Below, piece after piece: positions 32,907-44,542 of a DNA stretch of 64,000 nucleotides. The stretch spans positions 1,488,001-1,552,000 of the forward strand of contig JAJOHG010000002.1 in NCBI GenBank assembly GCA_021029095.1, in the 5' to 3' direction. The translations under genes were made by a program, and so were the position numbers. The first letter of the stretch is position 1; each line of letters starts with the position of its first letter. Below the pieces are notes generated by a model. It did not search any database. It was not told the origin of the DNA and saw only the letters and a program-made list of their open reading frames with translations. The DNA is from Phellopilus nigrolimitatus. Its lineage: Eukaryota; Basidiomycota; Agaricomycetes; Hymenochaetales; Hymenochaetaceae.

Positions 32907-35518
32907 TTCATTTTTTTATTCGCCCCTTTTTCCTGCGTTCCCTTTTCGAGGATGTGCTACGTCCAAACAACACTTTTTTGGACAATAATATCTAATACGC
33001 AGTGTAGCAATAGCTCTGCCTCTACGCCTTCATTTCCGCTACTCTAACATAATGTATCACTTCATTTATGACGTCTGCTTTCTCTTTTGATACCTAGGAA
33101 TTTCTGTCTTTGGGGGTGTTTGACCATTCTTTTTGCGAGGCATTGGACTCTATCAACTTAATGTACTACTCATCTATGATATACGCCTTCTTCTGAGGCA
33201 ACTGCTAGAACTTCCGGTGGCTTAGACACACTTACGTCGTAGGAATCGATGACTCGCGGAATTTTCAAGTTACGAAATGAACTTGCTCGATTCGACGCCA
33301 AGCGTGATCCGGTCCAAAATGGGTCTGCTTGATGTTTACACTTTGTCTGCCGAAGATGACCAGTACCTCGTGAGCGCGCGCGCAGTGGAAGGTTTTAATT
33401 GTAGGATACATCTTATGACGTTTTTTTCCTTTGTCTGGGTCACGCCAATGTATGCACATTGAGGGGAATGGGGATGCAAGAGATGCGTTATACACAGCTT
33501 CCAGGATTGAAAACTAAAAAGCCTTCTCGAAGACTGCAGTGTAAATGTATCTGTATGCCAGGCGAAAATTATGAGCCGCCAGTTCGGCTCAAGTGCCTCA
33601 TTCTATAGAGCTCTTGTCGGTTTAGCACACGTACTCAATATTCAATGCTCAAGAAGTCCTTGAATTCGGTCCTGGTTTCCGCCGAACGTTGTCGAGAAAT
33701 CCATGTTCTATATTCCCCCAATTGGCGGCTTATCGTTCTGGCTAAATATTCATAGTCGTGAATGGCGCTCGCTGCACCGAAGGTTTCTGCAGCTTGGATC
33801 CACATTCGAAGCGCTGCAGACGGCACTCGCGCGTAATTTTCGGGATGGAGGCAGAAGGTGCACAGATGAAGATCCGGGGACGACAATAAGGCCCAGCTCT
33901 AAAAGCACATGCGCAAGGCCCAGCTGGCGGCGATCGTGGGGCGTCCAAACGCTTCGTGGAGGCTTTAGAACTCTGCAGACGGCTCCGAAGCATGTCAAAG
34001 CGTGTCCCCGAGACATCTATGTATAGGATGAGAATATCGTTCCCGAATGAAGGAGAACCTCCCCCAAGTGTGTAAGTCGTGATTCTGTACTCACAGGCCT
34101 TTAATTATCCGGTGCTAAGAGCAGCTTTCTCCGAGACGCAGTGCATTCAACTTCCAATTCGAACATTGTCATTGAACTAGCCTTCCAAATACAAGACATC
34201 GCTGGAATCGACCGAGCCCACGCCGCTCTTTGATCGCCTTTGCTGCCGGATGGCTTACAGTAGCACGCATGGTCTCATGAAGTATTTATCCTGCAAGGCG
34301 CCCATAATTAGCCGCGACTGATGTAGACCGACCATTTCAATCAGCTCAGTAATGAGCGGGTTTGCTAAAGATACCTCTCCCTGAGACTGCTTGCTTCTGG
34401 CCCTCTGGATGAATCATATACGCCGGAAAGGTGCCTAATCTTGACACCAACAAGAAAAATCGCGTATATAAATGCACTGGAACAATGGCAGTCTCGCGAG
34501 TCAGTCGTCGAACATCCCAGGCAGAGAAGACGTACGCTCGGCAGTTCGCAATTGGCCGATCGGAGGAGTTAAGCTCCGCTCCGTCGGCGCTATAGAACTG
34601 CAGGACAGCTTCATCTCGAACTAGATTTCAGAAAGGGCCTCTTCGATCCACAGAGAAGGAAATGGCTTTGACATTAAGACTCTTCACCCTGCACTGTAGT
34701 ATCATAAAGTGATGAATGCAGAAGACTAGTCTCCAAGAGTTTTGAAGTGCGTCGAAATCGGATTTTGCGTCGTACTGGGAACCGAAGACGGTATTGCATT
34801 TAAGTATAGAGTTCAGCGTTGTGCATAGAACGTATAGTTTATCGGAGATCTACAACGCGCTAAGCACGTTGAGGGTCACCACGCCCACAAAAAGAATCTG
34901 GCCTCGTAGAATGAGTAAGACGCTCTTGAAATGGTTAGTTCGAGTATCTTAGATGAGCCAGCTTCGTTGCATAAGGTGTTCATAAGGTGGGCACATAGTA
35001 CAAACGGGATAGTCAGATATGCGGCGAATGAGGGGAGCAAGGCAGAGAAGAGAGTTGTAGTGGCAATAAAGTTTTCCGCAACCAGAGCATGATTGGAAAC
35101 AGTTTTACCATCAACATCGAAGAACAGATCATATCAATCGCTTCGCCATAGTCTTCGGATTCCCGTCAATATTACTCAAGGTCAACAGTGAGAAGCGATC
35201 TGTATGGAGACAAAGCCGCAGATGGTATTTTGTTGGCAGATTTACGGAAACAACGACAGCAACAAGTGTAGGAAGAATCAGCTGGTAGAAGGCAACCAGT
35301 AAGCTTCTCATAAAACTGAAAGATGGTGAATTCTGGATTGTTAGAACCAATCATTGATGAGGAGTCCCTCAACCGAGTGAATGAACATGAACGTTCATAT
35401 AGCAGAACGACGTGCGATTGATCGGTCAATATACAAAAGCAGAAGAAACATGCACTGTGAAATACCGGGATTAGGCTAGGTCAAACCCGATTCAAAGAAC
35501 CGTACCTGAAACGCAGCT
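32907..35518. other. 2.6-kb gene-poor region, possibly with decayed coding sequence
   Basis: No intact gene is supported. On the minus strand several stretches look protein-like (35129-35350 has a hydrophobic run; about 34900-35090; 33635-33886), but they change frame and are cut by stops. Introns would have to be assumed at many places. This may be a degenerate gene or chance. A TATATAAA sequence at about 34464 on the plus strand is not followed by a long frame. Confidence 0.35.
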
Positions 35519-36377
35519 TCACCGAAGTCGATGATTGCGGTAATGTTCTCGTCTCATATCGTCATCCCATCTATGCCCGTCGCTCTCCCGCTCGCGTTCC
35601 ACATTTCTAGGGCCGCGTGCGTCGCGGTTTCGCACTTCCCTTGGTGACCGAGAGCGAGATCGAGCGCGCCTTGGCGAGGTTGATCTTCTGTTTGAATATT
35701 GCACGCCCCGCTCGTGCAAGCTCAGCCGACGGGGCGAACGTGAGCGGGAACGCCTTCTTTCCCGATAGCTTTCGTTTCTGTCATGGTCCGAGCCAGAATC
35801 ATGCCTTCGCCCCTCCTTCCGTCTAGCCTCTTTGCGTGCTTTCTTCTCTTCTTTCATCGCCCTCTTCTCCATCTTCCGCATGGCCTTTTGCATGCGTCGT
35901 TTCTCCGCGTCATCGTCACCCGGGGCTGGCGCATCTCCAGATGGACCGCCTGTTGGGCTGCCCTGCGCTTCATCACCGTTTGAGCCAGCATCAATAGTCT
36001 TCTTGGTCGGAGCAAACCCTCTAAAGAGATTGTGAGTCAAACAAGACACGGCATGGTGTATTAGAGGAGAGCGTACAAAGCTTGAGACATAGCTTCCTCT
36101 TCAGCCTCCTTGATTCTCTTAATCTCGGCCTGCTTCTCGGCCTCTCCCATGTCCGAATCTCTGTTGTACCAGTGTACGTCCTTGTTCTTCTGCCATCGTC
36201 CCGTCGGAGCATTGATGCTATGTCCGAGGTAGTGCTAGTTGAGCATGAATGTCAGTTTCTTCGCGCATCGGTGGCGTGCAAACGACTACTCACCTCTCTG
36301 TCTTTATCCGCCGATACGTCAGACCACTTGAACTCGGCTTGTCCACCTCTTGTGCCTCCTCGAATGGGCTCGAACAT
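35519..36377 (-). CDS. MMTAG-family (multiple myeloma tumor-associated protein 2-like) basic SR-rich nuclear protein
   Basis: The start MFEPIRGGTRGGQAEF (ATG at 36377) matches the conserved opening of this family (M-RGG-RGG---F-W). After an intron (about 36234-36292) the sequence continues HYLGHSINAPTGRWQKNKD, then VHWYNRDSDM and a helical Glu/Lys-rich stretch (EAEKQAEIKRIKEAEEEAM). This is the kinase-phosphorylation domain region. Exon 3 begins GFAPTKK and has a disordered segment, a Lys/Arg-rich helix and Ser-Arg-rich tail (RRRSRSRSPRR and similar). SR-rich tails usually mean a nuclear RNA-processing role, but no biochemical function is established for the family. Longer upstream frames reaching 36668 were not used because family resemblance starts at MFEP. 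Confidence 0.85.
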
Positions 36378-36882
36378 GCTTTTGTTGTTACCGTGTTTCT
36401 GCTTCTCGTAAGAACAACTAGACCCAGTGCTGCACCTAGTGCAATTGAGAAAACAGTATAGGCGCAGTAAGGTGATACTCGGGCCGGAACAGAAGAATAA
36501 GTCGACGAACAAGCTGCGTTCAACACGTGTGTGCAGAGAACATCCAGAAAAGGAAATGACGGAAGGACCCACACAAGCCCATAGCTGTGGCGTCTCATAC
36601 AATAGCCAGTTCAAAATCTCAAGGCAAAAGGAAAGAAAGGAGCCTTGGAGCTTACTTATCACGTACATCTAATAGCATGACGTGTTCTGCCCTCTCTAGA
36701 TGCTTTTCGGTCCCGGCAGCTAAGACTTACCATTGACCTCGGTTCTCGAATCTTTACATGGATATATTATCCAGTAGTATCATGCTATTACATGTAGACA
36801 TCTGTATAGCTTATCGGAAGCGACTGGATGTTGTCAATAAGTAACTAAAAAGGCGTCCAGTTTCTTAATTTGCCTTCAGGCT
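36378..36882. other. Intergenic, no gene seen
   Basis: This gap is upstream of the MMTAG-family gene. Short frames only. Confidence 0.4.
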
Positions 36883-37240
36883 TCAGGGATAGACCATAGC
36901 TGGCTTATCACGATGCGTGGCCGAGCCGCCAGGTACCAGCACGTAACGCTGTTCGAACTCTCGTACATTTGGAAGTTCTGCAAAAATGGTTCCAGGAATT
37001 GAAAATAAAAATTGAAAAGACACTTGTATGTAAAGGCAACTCCAGGAGCAAGGGTTCATACTTTGTGTCGCGAGCTCGACCTGGCGTGCTTCCCGCGGCT
37101 GTGGGGGTATGTGTACTTCCACAAAGAAAAGAATTTAGACTCCTTATGACCGAGGCAGGCCATTCCGTGATGAACTTTGCCGAGGCGGATAACAAAAGAA
37201 AGGAAGTTCAAGACTTTTCAGAAGAGGACTCCGAGTTCGA
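36883..37240 (-). CDS. Possible small multi-exon gene of unknown function
   Basis: The best part is a clean GT-to-CAG intron (about 36983-37065) that joins VHIPPQPREARQVELATQ to KLPNVREFEQRYVLVPGG, ending HRDKPAMVYP. This reads like a soluble, charged small protein. Upstream, exons such as KFITEWPAS would have to be added through a very short 35-nt intron, and no clear start was found. I do not recognise a family. It could be a small mitochondrial protein or a chance arrangement. The 5' boundary is approximate. Confidence 0.3.
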
Positions 37241-37475
37241 AGCCGTATTTTAGGATGTGCATGTACATGTACATCCCAGGTCTAATTGTAGCGGCTTTAC
37301 GGAATAGCATCCAATATTGAACACCGGCATTCAAATCCAATCTGGAAAGGTTATCTATGTATTTACAAACAAGCCGCAGTCCGGACGGCGGAAAAGGCAT
37401 CCTAGGTCTAAAATAGCCAATGTCAATGCAAGTCTTCGAAAGAAAAGGTCCTAAGTCGCAGACAATGCGGAGTGG

Positions 37476-38399
37476 TCATCCTAGCAGCGCTTCTACTGAC
37501 AGGAGCTGAAGCGACGCGTCTCCGATGATCTTTTTGAGTTCCAGAGCCTTGAAACGCGCACGGACGAGCTCGTCAAGCAGTATAGCGAAGCGAACATCAC
37601 GAAGGGTGATCCCAGGCATGCGTTTTTTCTTCGTGTCGGGTTGCGAAGCCAGAGGAAGGCGTACGGCGCTGTGCGTGCTTGTCCGTATCGTAAACGTAAT
37701 CTCGCCGATAATCCGCTCAACATGGTGCTGTTTGTATCAACAAAATCAGGCACACATCCACTTCAGGAAAAGAGACTGCAAACGCACATTTTCCTTCTCC
37801 TCAAGCTCATTAAGCAGTGCATCAAGTTCTTCCTTCGTTTTGGTCTTATCCGGTTCATCTGAAGGAAGGTGGAAGGACGTCTGTAGTGCAGCGTATTCGA
37901 TTAATTCACCCGTAGGTTTGCCAGTTTTATCCCGCTTCTCCCATATATGCTTTGAGACAGACCATTCATGCGCGTAGAGCGCGGGGAAATATTTGTCAAT
38001 GTCTTCCTGCGTGACAAGCGGTGTCGGCCAGCCGTGCACAGGAATTGGAGGTTCAAGGATATGAGCATTGGATTGAGAGTTACTCCGTGCGTCCTGCATG
38101 CTTGTGGACGGTATAAAGTTAAACTTCGATACGCCTTCCGATGCTGACAGGCCGGCTCCGGTTGAGGAAAAATATCGCGTAGGTAGATAAAAGCTAGCCT
38201 CAAAGCACTGATTACGACTAGCGGAGGCGGGCTTCAGAAGGCTATCCAAATGCCCGAGCTGTGCGGATGGAAAGAGCTGGATGAGCCGATTCGGGTGATG
38301 TGATAGTGTCGAGCTCTTCCGCTGGACTCGCGGGGACTTCGCTGAAGTATGAAGTATGCGAACATTCGTCGCCGTCATCGAGCTGTCGACGAGGCGCAT
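37476..38399 (-). CDS. Pterin-4a-carbinolamine dehydratase-like protein, divergent
   Basis: The long first exon (ATG at 38399) starts with about 100 basic Ser-rich residues that could be a mitochondrial presequence. Next come HEWSVSKHIWEKRDKTGKPT, an ALQTSF helix and ALLNELEEKEN. An intron of about 60 nt (37738-37797) joins this to HHVERIIGEITFTIRTSTH and MPGITLRDVRFAILLDELV. The order matches the PCD fold: W near the front, a helix, E-x3-HH, a beta strand ending TH, then GIT--D--LA. PCD enzymes dehydrate 4a-hydroxy-tetrahydropterin and can act as a coactivator in animals. Here the usual HHP is HHVE and the aromatic after it is missing, so activity is doubtful. The gene is divergent from MVD. 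Confidence 0.68.
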
Positions 38400-38669
38400 C
38401 GAGGAAGTAAAGTATAGGTAAGACCAAGTAAGGACGTCAACAATTAGGGAAAGACAAAGGTTACATTTTGTATTCGTGAGAAATATCTGAAATGTAATCC
38501 CCGACCAATCATGGACTTGGAAGACAAGATCATCATAAATTCAAAACACGCCATGTCTCTCGTACCATTCTCCCCAACTCCCCTTCTCCCCCATTCTTGC
38601 TTCACCGCCTGGCTCGCCGAGCATTATATCGAAACTAGAATTGTGCCCTAGCTCGAGCAAGTAGACACG
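38400..38669. promoter_or_regulatory. Divergent promoter region between PCD-like gene and MVD
   Basis: 270 bp separate the two start codons. No TATA box is obvious. The stretch near the MVD start is C/T-rich on the plus strand, as usual for fungal leaders. Confidence 0.4.
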
Positions 38670-39996
38670 ATGGCAATCTACCAGGCGACGGCGTCTGCAC
38701 CAGTTAACATCGCATGCATCAAGTCAGATCTCCTCGTTTCTTATATATGCTATAAGTTTGAATCCTGATTTATTTATCGCAGATACTGGGGGAAGCGGGA
38801 CACGAAACTCATTCTTCCGACCAACTCATCTTTATCTGTGACGCTTGACCAGGACCATTTGCGCTCGACAACCACCTCTCGCGCGGACTCCTCGTTCAAG
38901 CACGATAGGCTCTGGCTGAACGGCACGGAGGAGGAAATTAAGGAAGGCGGTCGCCTCGCGACATGCATTGCAGAGATGAGGCGGCTACGCCGTGATGTCG
39001 AAAAGAAGGCTGGGACGCCTCAGGTAATCAAACAAGCGCGCGTGTATTTAACGAGGCGCTAATTGCATACATACGCGACAGATATCAGAGTACCCCGTGC
39101 ATATATCCTCGCACAATAATTTCCCGACAGCTGCTGGTCTCGCATCATCTGCGGCCGGCTTTGCTGCGCTCGTCGCGTCGCTCGGCGCGCTATACGAGCT
39201 GCCCGCTTCGCCCTCCGACCTTTCGGTGATCGCGCGGCAAGGCTCTGGCTCCGCGTGCCGCTCGCTCTTCGGGGGCTTCGTCGCATGGGAGATGGGCTCC
39301 AAAGCGGATGGCTCCGACTCGCGCGCCGTCGAGGTTGCGCCCCGCGCACACTGGCCGGACTTGCATGCACTCATCTGCGTCGTCTCGGACGACAAGAAGG
39401 GCACATCCTCGACGTCCGGCATGCAGCGCACCGTCGAGACCTCGGCCCTTTTGCAGCACCGCATCAAGGAGGTCGTCCCCGCGCGCATGCGCGCCATCGC
39501 CGAGGCGATCCAGGCACGCGACTTTCCCGCGTTTGCGCGTCTCACGATGGCGGACTCGAACCAGTTCCACGCCGTGGCGCTCGACACGGAGCCGCCGATC
39601 TTCTATATGAACGACGTCAGCCGTGCGATCGTCGCGCTCATCGTTGAGTACAACCGCGCGGTCGTCGCGGCCGGGGGCGAGATCCGGGCCGCGTACACGT
39701 TCGACGCTGGCCCGAACGCAGTGATCTACGCACCGGCGGCGCACATCAAGGAGATCGTCGAGCTCGTCGTGGGCTACTTCCCGCAGACGCAGCCGTTCAA
39801 GGACGTGTTCAGCCTGTTCGCGGGCGCGCAGCCGCTCGGGGGCGTGCCAGTTGGGTTCAACGCGGCGGTCGCAAAGAAGTTCGAGGCCGGTGCGGTGAAG
39901 GGTTTGATTCACACCCGTGTGGGCGATGGGCCGAGGGTGTTGGGATCTGAAGATGCGTTACTTGGTGCGGATGGACTGCCAAAGGTGCAGGCTTGA
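38670..39996 (+). CDS. MVD1: Diphosphomevalonate decarboxylase (mevalonate pyrophosphate decarboxylase)
   Basis: This cytosolic enzyme makes isopentenyl diphosphate from mevalonate diphosphate using ATP and releasing CO2; it supplies sterols and other isoprenoids. Exon 1 reads MAIYQATASAPVNIACIK and splices (intron about 38723-38782) into YWGKRDTKLILPTNSSLSVT, the family's substrate-binding start. A second intron (about 39025-39082) leads to ISEYPVHISSHNNFPTAAGL and then ASSAAGFAALV, the GHMP ATP-binding loop. Further marks are RQGSGSACRSLFGGFVAW, ADSNQFHAVALDTEPPIFYM and YTFDAGPNAV. The catalytic aspartate is expected in the DAGPNA segment. The protein has the usual length, about 400 residues. 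Confidence 0.97.
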
Positions 39997-41351
39997 CATG
40001 TACAATTAGATGGTGCGATGAAACTTGTATTCACAATTTTAGGATGGATAGATTGACCTTTGCGGAATAGTGCGCAACCTGAAGTTGTGAAAATAAAGAA
40101 GACAAGTGTATTGAATATTATATTAATGCACAACTTGTATAGGGGAGACATGAGAATTATCCAATTCAAACACGACCTCGCCTTTCAGATGAAGAAAGCG
40201 CACGAGACCTGACAACAAATCACACGAATTCATGCCTTCCAATGCGCAGAGGTATGCGAGAGCTTCAGCACAGATTCTGCGAAACACGCGCCTCATGCAG
40301 GTCATAAGATGGGGGACGGACTCTTGGCAAGTAAGCGTTCATGGGACGGCGCAGCAGTACAACCGCATCATTAAAAATTACTGATTTTTAATAGGAAAAT
40401 GCACCGAGTGAGGCGGGGGGAAATAGACAGTTCTCGTTTTTGAGAAGACATTGGAGTTTAACATAGTATAGACTCGCGGGCCTTGGTGTATATATGTATC
40501 GGGAAGGCTAGTCTTGGATTTGGCCTTGTGATGAGATCAGGTGAGTCTTGTCGCTGTTCAAGAGCTAGTATATTCACACTGCGGTAAACCACGAGCCGCC
40601 TATGATGTGAAATACGTGAAATCAGGCTTGGGAACGAAATTGAAAACAAGAGAACCAAAGGTAGGAGGTGAGAGGAGTAGCATTTGGTTTCTCCCCCGGA
40701 ACTACAGTGTATTATCTTCAAGAAATATCAGAGCACAAACAGACGCTCCTGCCATTATATTATCGAAATCAGTCTTTCCATGTACTTACTATAGATGTAG
40801 CAGCAGCAAACCCATCGACTCGTTCGTAGGTTGTCAGAAAATAGCCAGTGTCCCTTCGGTGCTAGTAGACTAGATCTGTCGTCGCTAACCGCAACGACGG
40901 CAAGCAAGGTTTCCAGCAGAGCAGAAGAAGAAAAAAGACAAGGCTCGAAGGCCTGAGCTCGCCGCATATTAGAACATGGTCAACGACGAGCTCGACGAGC
41001 TCGAGAACGACTGCGATGACGGCTGACTCAAAAGGGTTGTGACTTGTTGTGACTACACTGCCCGTTGTCGTTCGCCTCGATCGACTTGACGCATACGCAC
41101 TCGTCTGACCGAACTCCACTGCATCCATTGTCCTCGGTGAGCCCTTCATCGTCAACGACGTCCGCGCAGTTCGCTCATCGTTGCTGTTGCGCCCCCGCCG
41201 CCCGCGACATCCTAGAGGTACATATTAGCTCATCTTGATCGACGTCGCTCCTTGCCCCTTTGTTCATTTCCATTGTCGCCGAAACACAGTCACTCCCGGT
41301 CGCCGTACCGCATCCCGCCCCGGCGTCAGATGCCCGGCACCCACACCTGCA
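39997..41351. other. 1.35-kb intergenic region upstream of CCR4
   Basis: No clear gene. A minus-strand frame of 60 codons at 40123-40305 (ICAEALAYLCALEGMNS, then LVRFLHLKGEVVFELDN) reads like protein but is too short and isolated to call. The last 150 bp before the CCR4 start are C/T-rich. Confidence 0.4.
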
Positions 41352-43761
41352 ATGTATTTCAACCCGCCCCCGCAGACTTCGCCCGCTATTACACACAAGC
41401 TTCAGAACCATCACGACGCATGGGGTCGCCCTCACCAGCACCAGCACCATCCCGTTCTTACCGCCGCAGGCAACGGTGTCGTGGCACCCCCGCCCTCGGG
41501 CTACACCCTTTATACCAACGGCGCTCTCCAGCACCACCCCCATCCCCATGCACTACCTACACACCCGCCACTCCAGCACCAGCACACCCAGCACCATCAC
41601 CAGAATTCCCTTTCGCTCCCCAGTTTCTCGTCTCCCCCAAATGGACACAACCCCCAACAGCACGCGCTCGGTGTCGCACAGGCGTCACCTCCGGGTACAA
41701 TAGGTCAGATCATGTCTCAGCATTGGCAGCAACAGTTGCTCAAGTATGATGTGCGTACACTCGCTCCTTATTGTGCGATGTATTAATTTTGACTGCGCAT
41801 ATTACTTACCTCCACTAGATGATCCGCGCCTCTCGATCCCCGTTCCACCGAGCACGGCAGAGTGCTCTGGCAGCCCGCCCGACGACGAAATCCGCCATTC
41901 CTATCACGGATCCCAACCGCGTTAAGCCGCCATTAGAGACAAAGGAAGAGGGTTCAGGGTCGGAGAACGGTAGCGCGGAAGAGCGGACGCCAGAAAACCA
42001 CCCTTCTTCTACCGCTGCACCCATTGCGCCTGCGCCTCGGCCAACAGCAACTAAGGCGTCGGAGAACTCTTGGAGCTCTCTGGACATGGGCGGGATTAAC
42101 CTTAAGAACATTTCACGGGGCTCGGGTCTCTGGTCATTCACCTTCCTCCAGAACCTGTACCTCAATCACAATGCTCTCCAATCTGTACCTCCCGACATCT
42201 CTCGACTCAAGCATTTGGAGCTTCTTGATCTTTCAGGCAACATCTTGCAGAGTGTTCCGCCGGAGCTTGGTATGTTAACAACCTTAAAGGAGCTTTACTT
42301 GTTCGACAATCACCTCGTTACGCTACCATGGGAGCTAGGGACATTACATCAACTTCAGACTATCGGCATCGAAGGCAACCCGCTTGATGCTCAGTTGAAG
42401 GATATCGTACAGAGGGATGGGACGCCGGCGCTCATTGCATGGCTCCGGGACGAAGGTCCTAAACCGGATGATCCTCCACCTCGCGTGTGGCAAGTCTTGC
42501 AGACAGACGCGGAGCGGAAGGCAAGCGAGTCGGACCCATCTGTCGAGTCGCTGACTGTGCTCTGTTACAACATTCTATGCGATAAGTACGCGACGGAGCG
42601 GTTATACGGGTATACGCCGAATTGGGCGCTCCAATGGGATTATCGTAAAGGCAACATCCTGGCCGAGGTGATAGGTTATAACACGGACTTCGTATGTCTC
42701 CAGGAGGTTGATGTGGCGCAGTACGAGGACTTCTTTTTGCGGAATCTCGAGGAACAAGGTTATGAGGGAGTGTATTGGCCGAAGTCGAGAGCAAACACGA
42801 TGGAGGACTCGCAGCGGCGACTCGTTGACGGATGTGCTACATTTTACAAGGCATCCAAGTGAGCCCTTGGTTATAGATTGTTAAAATCTATCAAGCTGCT
42901 AACGAATACTAGATACAAACTGGTCGAAAAGCAACTTATCGAGTTCCGTCGCGTCGCGATGCAAAGATCGGATTTCAAGAAGACGGACGATATGTTCAAC
43001 CGAGTACTCCAACGGGACGATATTGCCGTGGTCGCACTCCTCGAGAGCAAGGCAACTGGTTCGCGATTCATCATCGTCAACGTGCATATTTATTGGGACC
43101 CACAATTTCGTGACGTCAAGCTCGTACAAGCCGCGCTGCTTATCGATGAGATCGACAAGATCGCTGCTCGATTTGCGCGTTACCCGCCGCCTCCGCCTCC
43201 CCCGCCGGGCTCGGATCCTGACGAGTTGCCGTCCAGACCGCCTCCTGTGTACTCGGATGGAACGAAGATCCCGACGATCATTTGCGGGGATTTCAATTCG
43301 GTGCCGGAGAGTGGCGTCTATGAATTCTTTGCGAACGGGACGGTGGCATCAGACCACGCAGACTTCATGTCGCACGTCTATGGGCACTACACATCGGAGG
43401 GCCTACGTCACCGTCTCGGGCTGAAAAGCGCGTATGCGGCTGTCGGCGAGCTGCCGTTGACAAACTACACACCGAGTTTCCAGGGAGCAATTGACTATAT
43501 CTGGTACACGACGAATAATTTGACTGTCACGTCTCTCTTGGGTGAGGTGGACAAGGAGTATCTGTCGAAGGCCGTTGGGTTCCCGAATGCGCACTTCCCG
43601 TCAGAGTGAGTGCCGTCTTACTTTCTTCCGGGTTGATCTTTCTGATCGCTTTGTTTTCTCGCAGCCATGTGTGTATACTCAGCGAGTTCCGGGTAAAGCC
43701 ACCTAAAGACGCGCCGTCGCATCCTCCACCATCATTCCCTCCGAGCAAATCGTCGTCGTGA
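41352..43761 (+). CDS. CCR4: CCR4, poly(A) deadenylase catalytic subunit of CCR4-NOT
   Basis: CCR4 is an exonuclease that shortens mRNA poly(A) tails. The N-terminus (from MYFNPPPQTSP) is a low-complexity His/Gln/Pro region ending QQQLLKYD; an intron (41752-41818) joins it to MIRASRSPF. Leucine-rich repeats follow (about 42140-42390: LQNLYLNHNALQSVPPDI, LELLDLSGNILQSVPPEL, LKELYLFDNHLVTLPWEL), which bind CAF1. The endonuclease/exonuclease/phosphatase fold spans about 42540-43720: VLCYNILCDKYAT, DFVCLQEVDVAQY (metal-binding Glu), IVNVHIYWDP, TIICGDFNSVPESGVYEF and FPSDHVCILSEF (catalytic Asp-His). A run of eight prolines sits inside the nuclease domain (about 43188-43206). Introns at about 42860-42911 and 43608-43663 are short. 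Confidence 0.96.
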
Positions 43762-44542
43762 GGAGCACCTCGTCCCTTTCTGTACGTCGCCATTTCGCTC
43801 CCTGCAGGTGTACTTTATCCTTTCTTAAGTAAATAATTTTCTTGTTTGCTTGTCGTCTTATATTCGTCGCACCATGTCTGTCCCCTATCGCAGAATGTCG
43901 TCGCTTCCCCCGCTCATTGTTTTGTGTGTGATATAATTACCCCTTTCACATTCTCCCTCACCCGTTCCTTAAACCCCCTTTCTTCTTGTCGGTGTTCGCA
44001 GATGTTATTTTTCACATTTCTTTCCTTCTTTCTCCGTCCTCTCCTCGTCCTCACTGTAGCCTGCTCGATGTACGACGTGCCGTATTTCCCTCTTTCTCTC
44101 TCCGCCTGCGTCTAAGCTTTTTTTTATTTCAGTGCATGATTGAGTCCCGATCTCTTCCCCTCGTACTATAGCGTCGACAGCTGTGCTTTTTTGTTATGGT
44201 ATACATGGTAAATATGAATGCAAAAAAGACATTTTCCTATCTCTTTTCTTTTCTTAAGTTCTTAAGTAAGTAATCGGTGACATGCGCGAGCGTGACACGG
44301 TAGCCTAGAAGTACGAACGCGTCTCTTTTCCTCGACGCGTCCAAATTGCAACTCAGCTTCGATTCTTTTCTCAGGTCCACTCAGTCATTCTGCGCTTTCA
44401 AGATCTCCTCCGTTGTTCCTCTCTCACTCCAACCATCATCTTCTCGAGAATATCTTTACATTTTGTCTCGTTCGGGATTCAGCTTCGGCATCGTCTCGTC
44501 AGCACTCTCGCAGTAGCAGGGAGTCTGCCAGCGGGTGCACCG
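43762..44542. other. T/C-rich intergenic region between CCR4 and TOP3
   Basis: The plus strand is strongly pyrimidine-rich over much of this gap. It holds CCR4 3' sequence and the TOP3 promoter; no gene is seen. Confidence 0.45.

Noticed and set aside
34455..34620. TATA box (TATATAAA) followed by a short plus-strand frame
   Set aside because: The frame that follows ends after about 35 codons and no exon continuation was found.
36252..36668. Upstream start for the MMTAG-family gene
   Set aside because: Family resemblance begins at MFEPIRGG (36377) and the upstream frame shows no similarity; it is more likely leader sequence.
39190..39912. 240-codon Arg/Asp/His-rich frame on the minus strand
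   Set aside because: Antisense to the GC-rich MVD coding exon; composition is that of a third-position-driven shadow frame.
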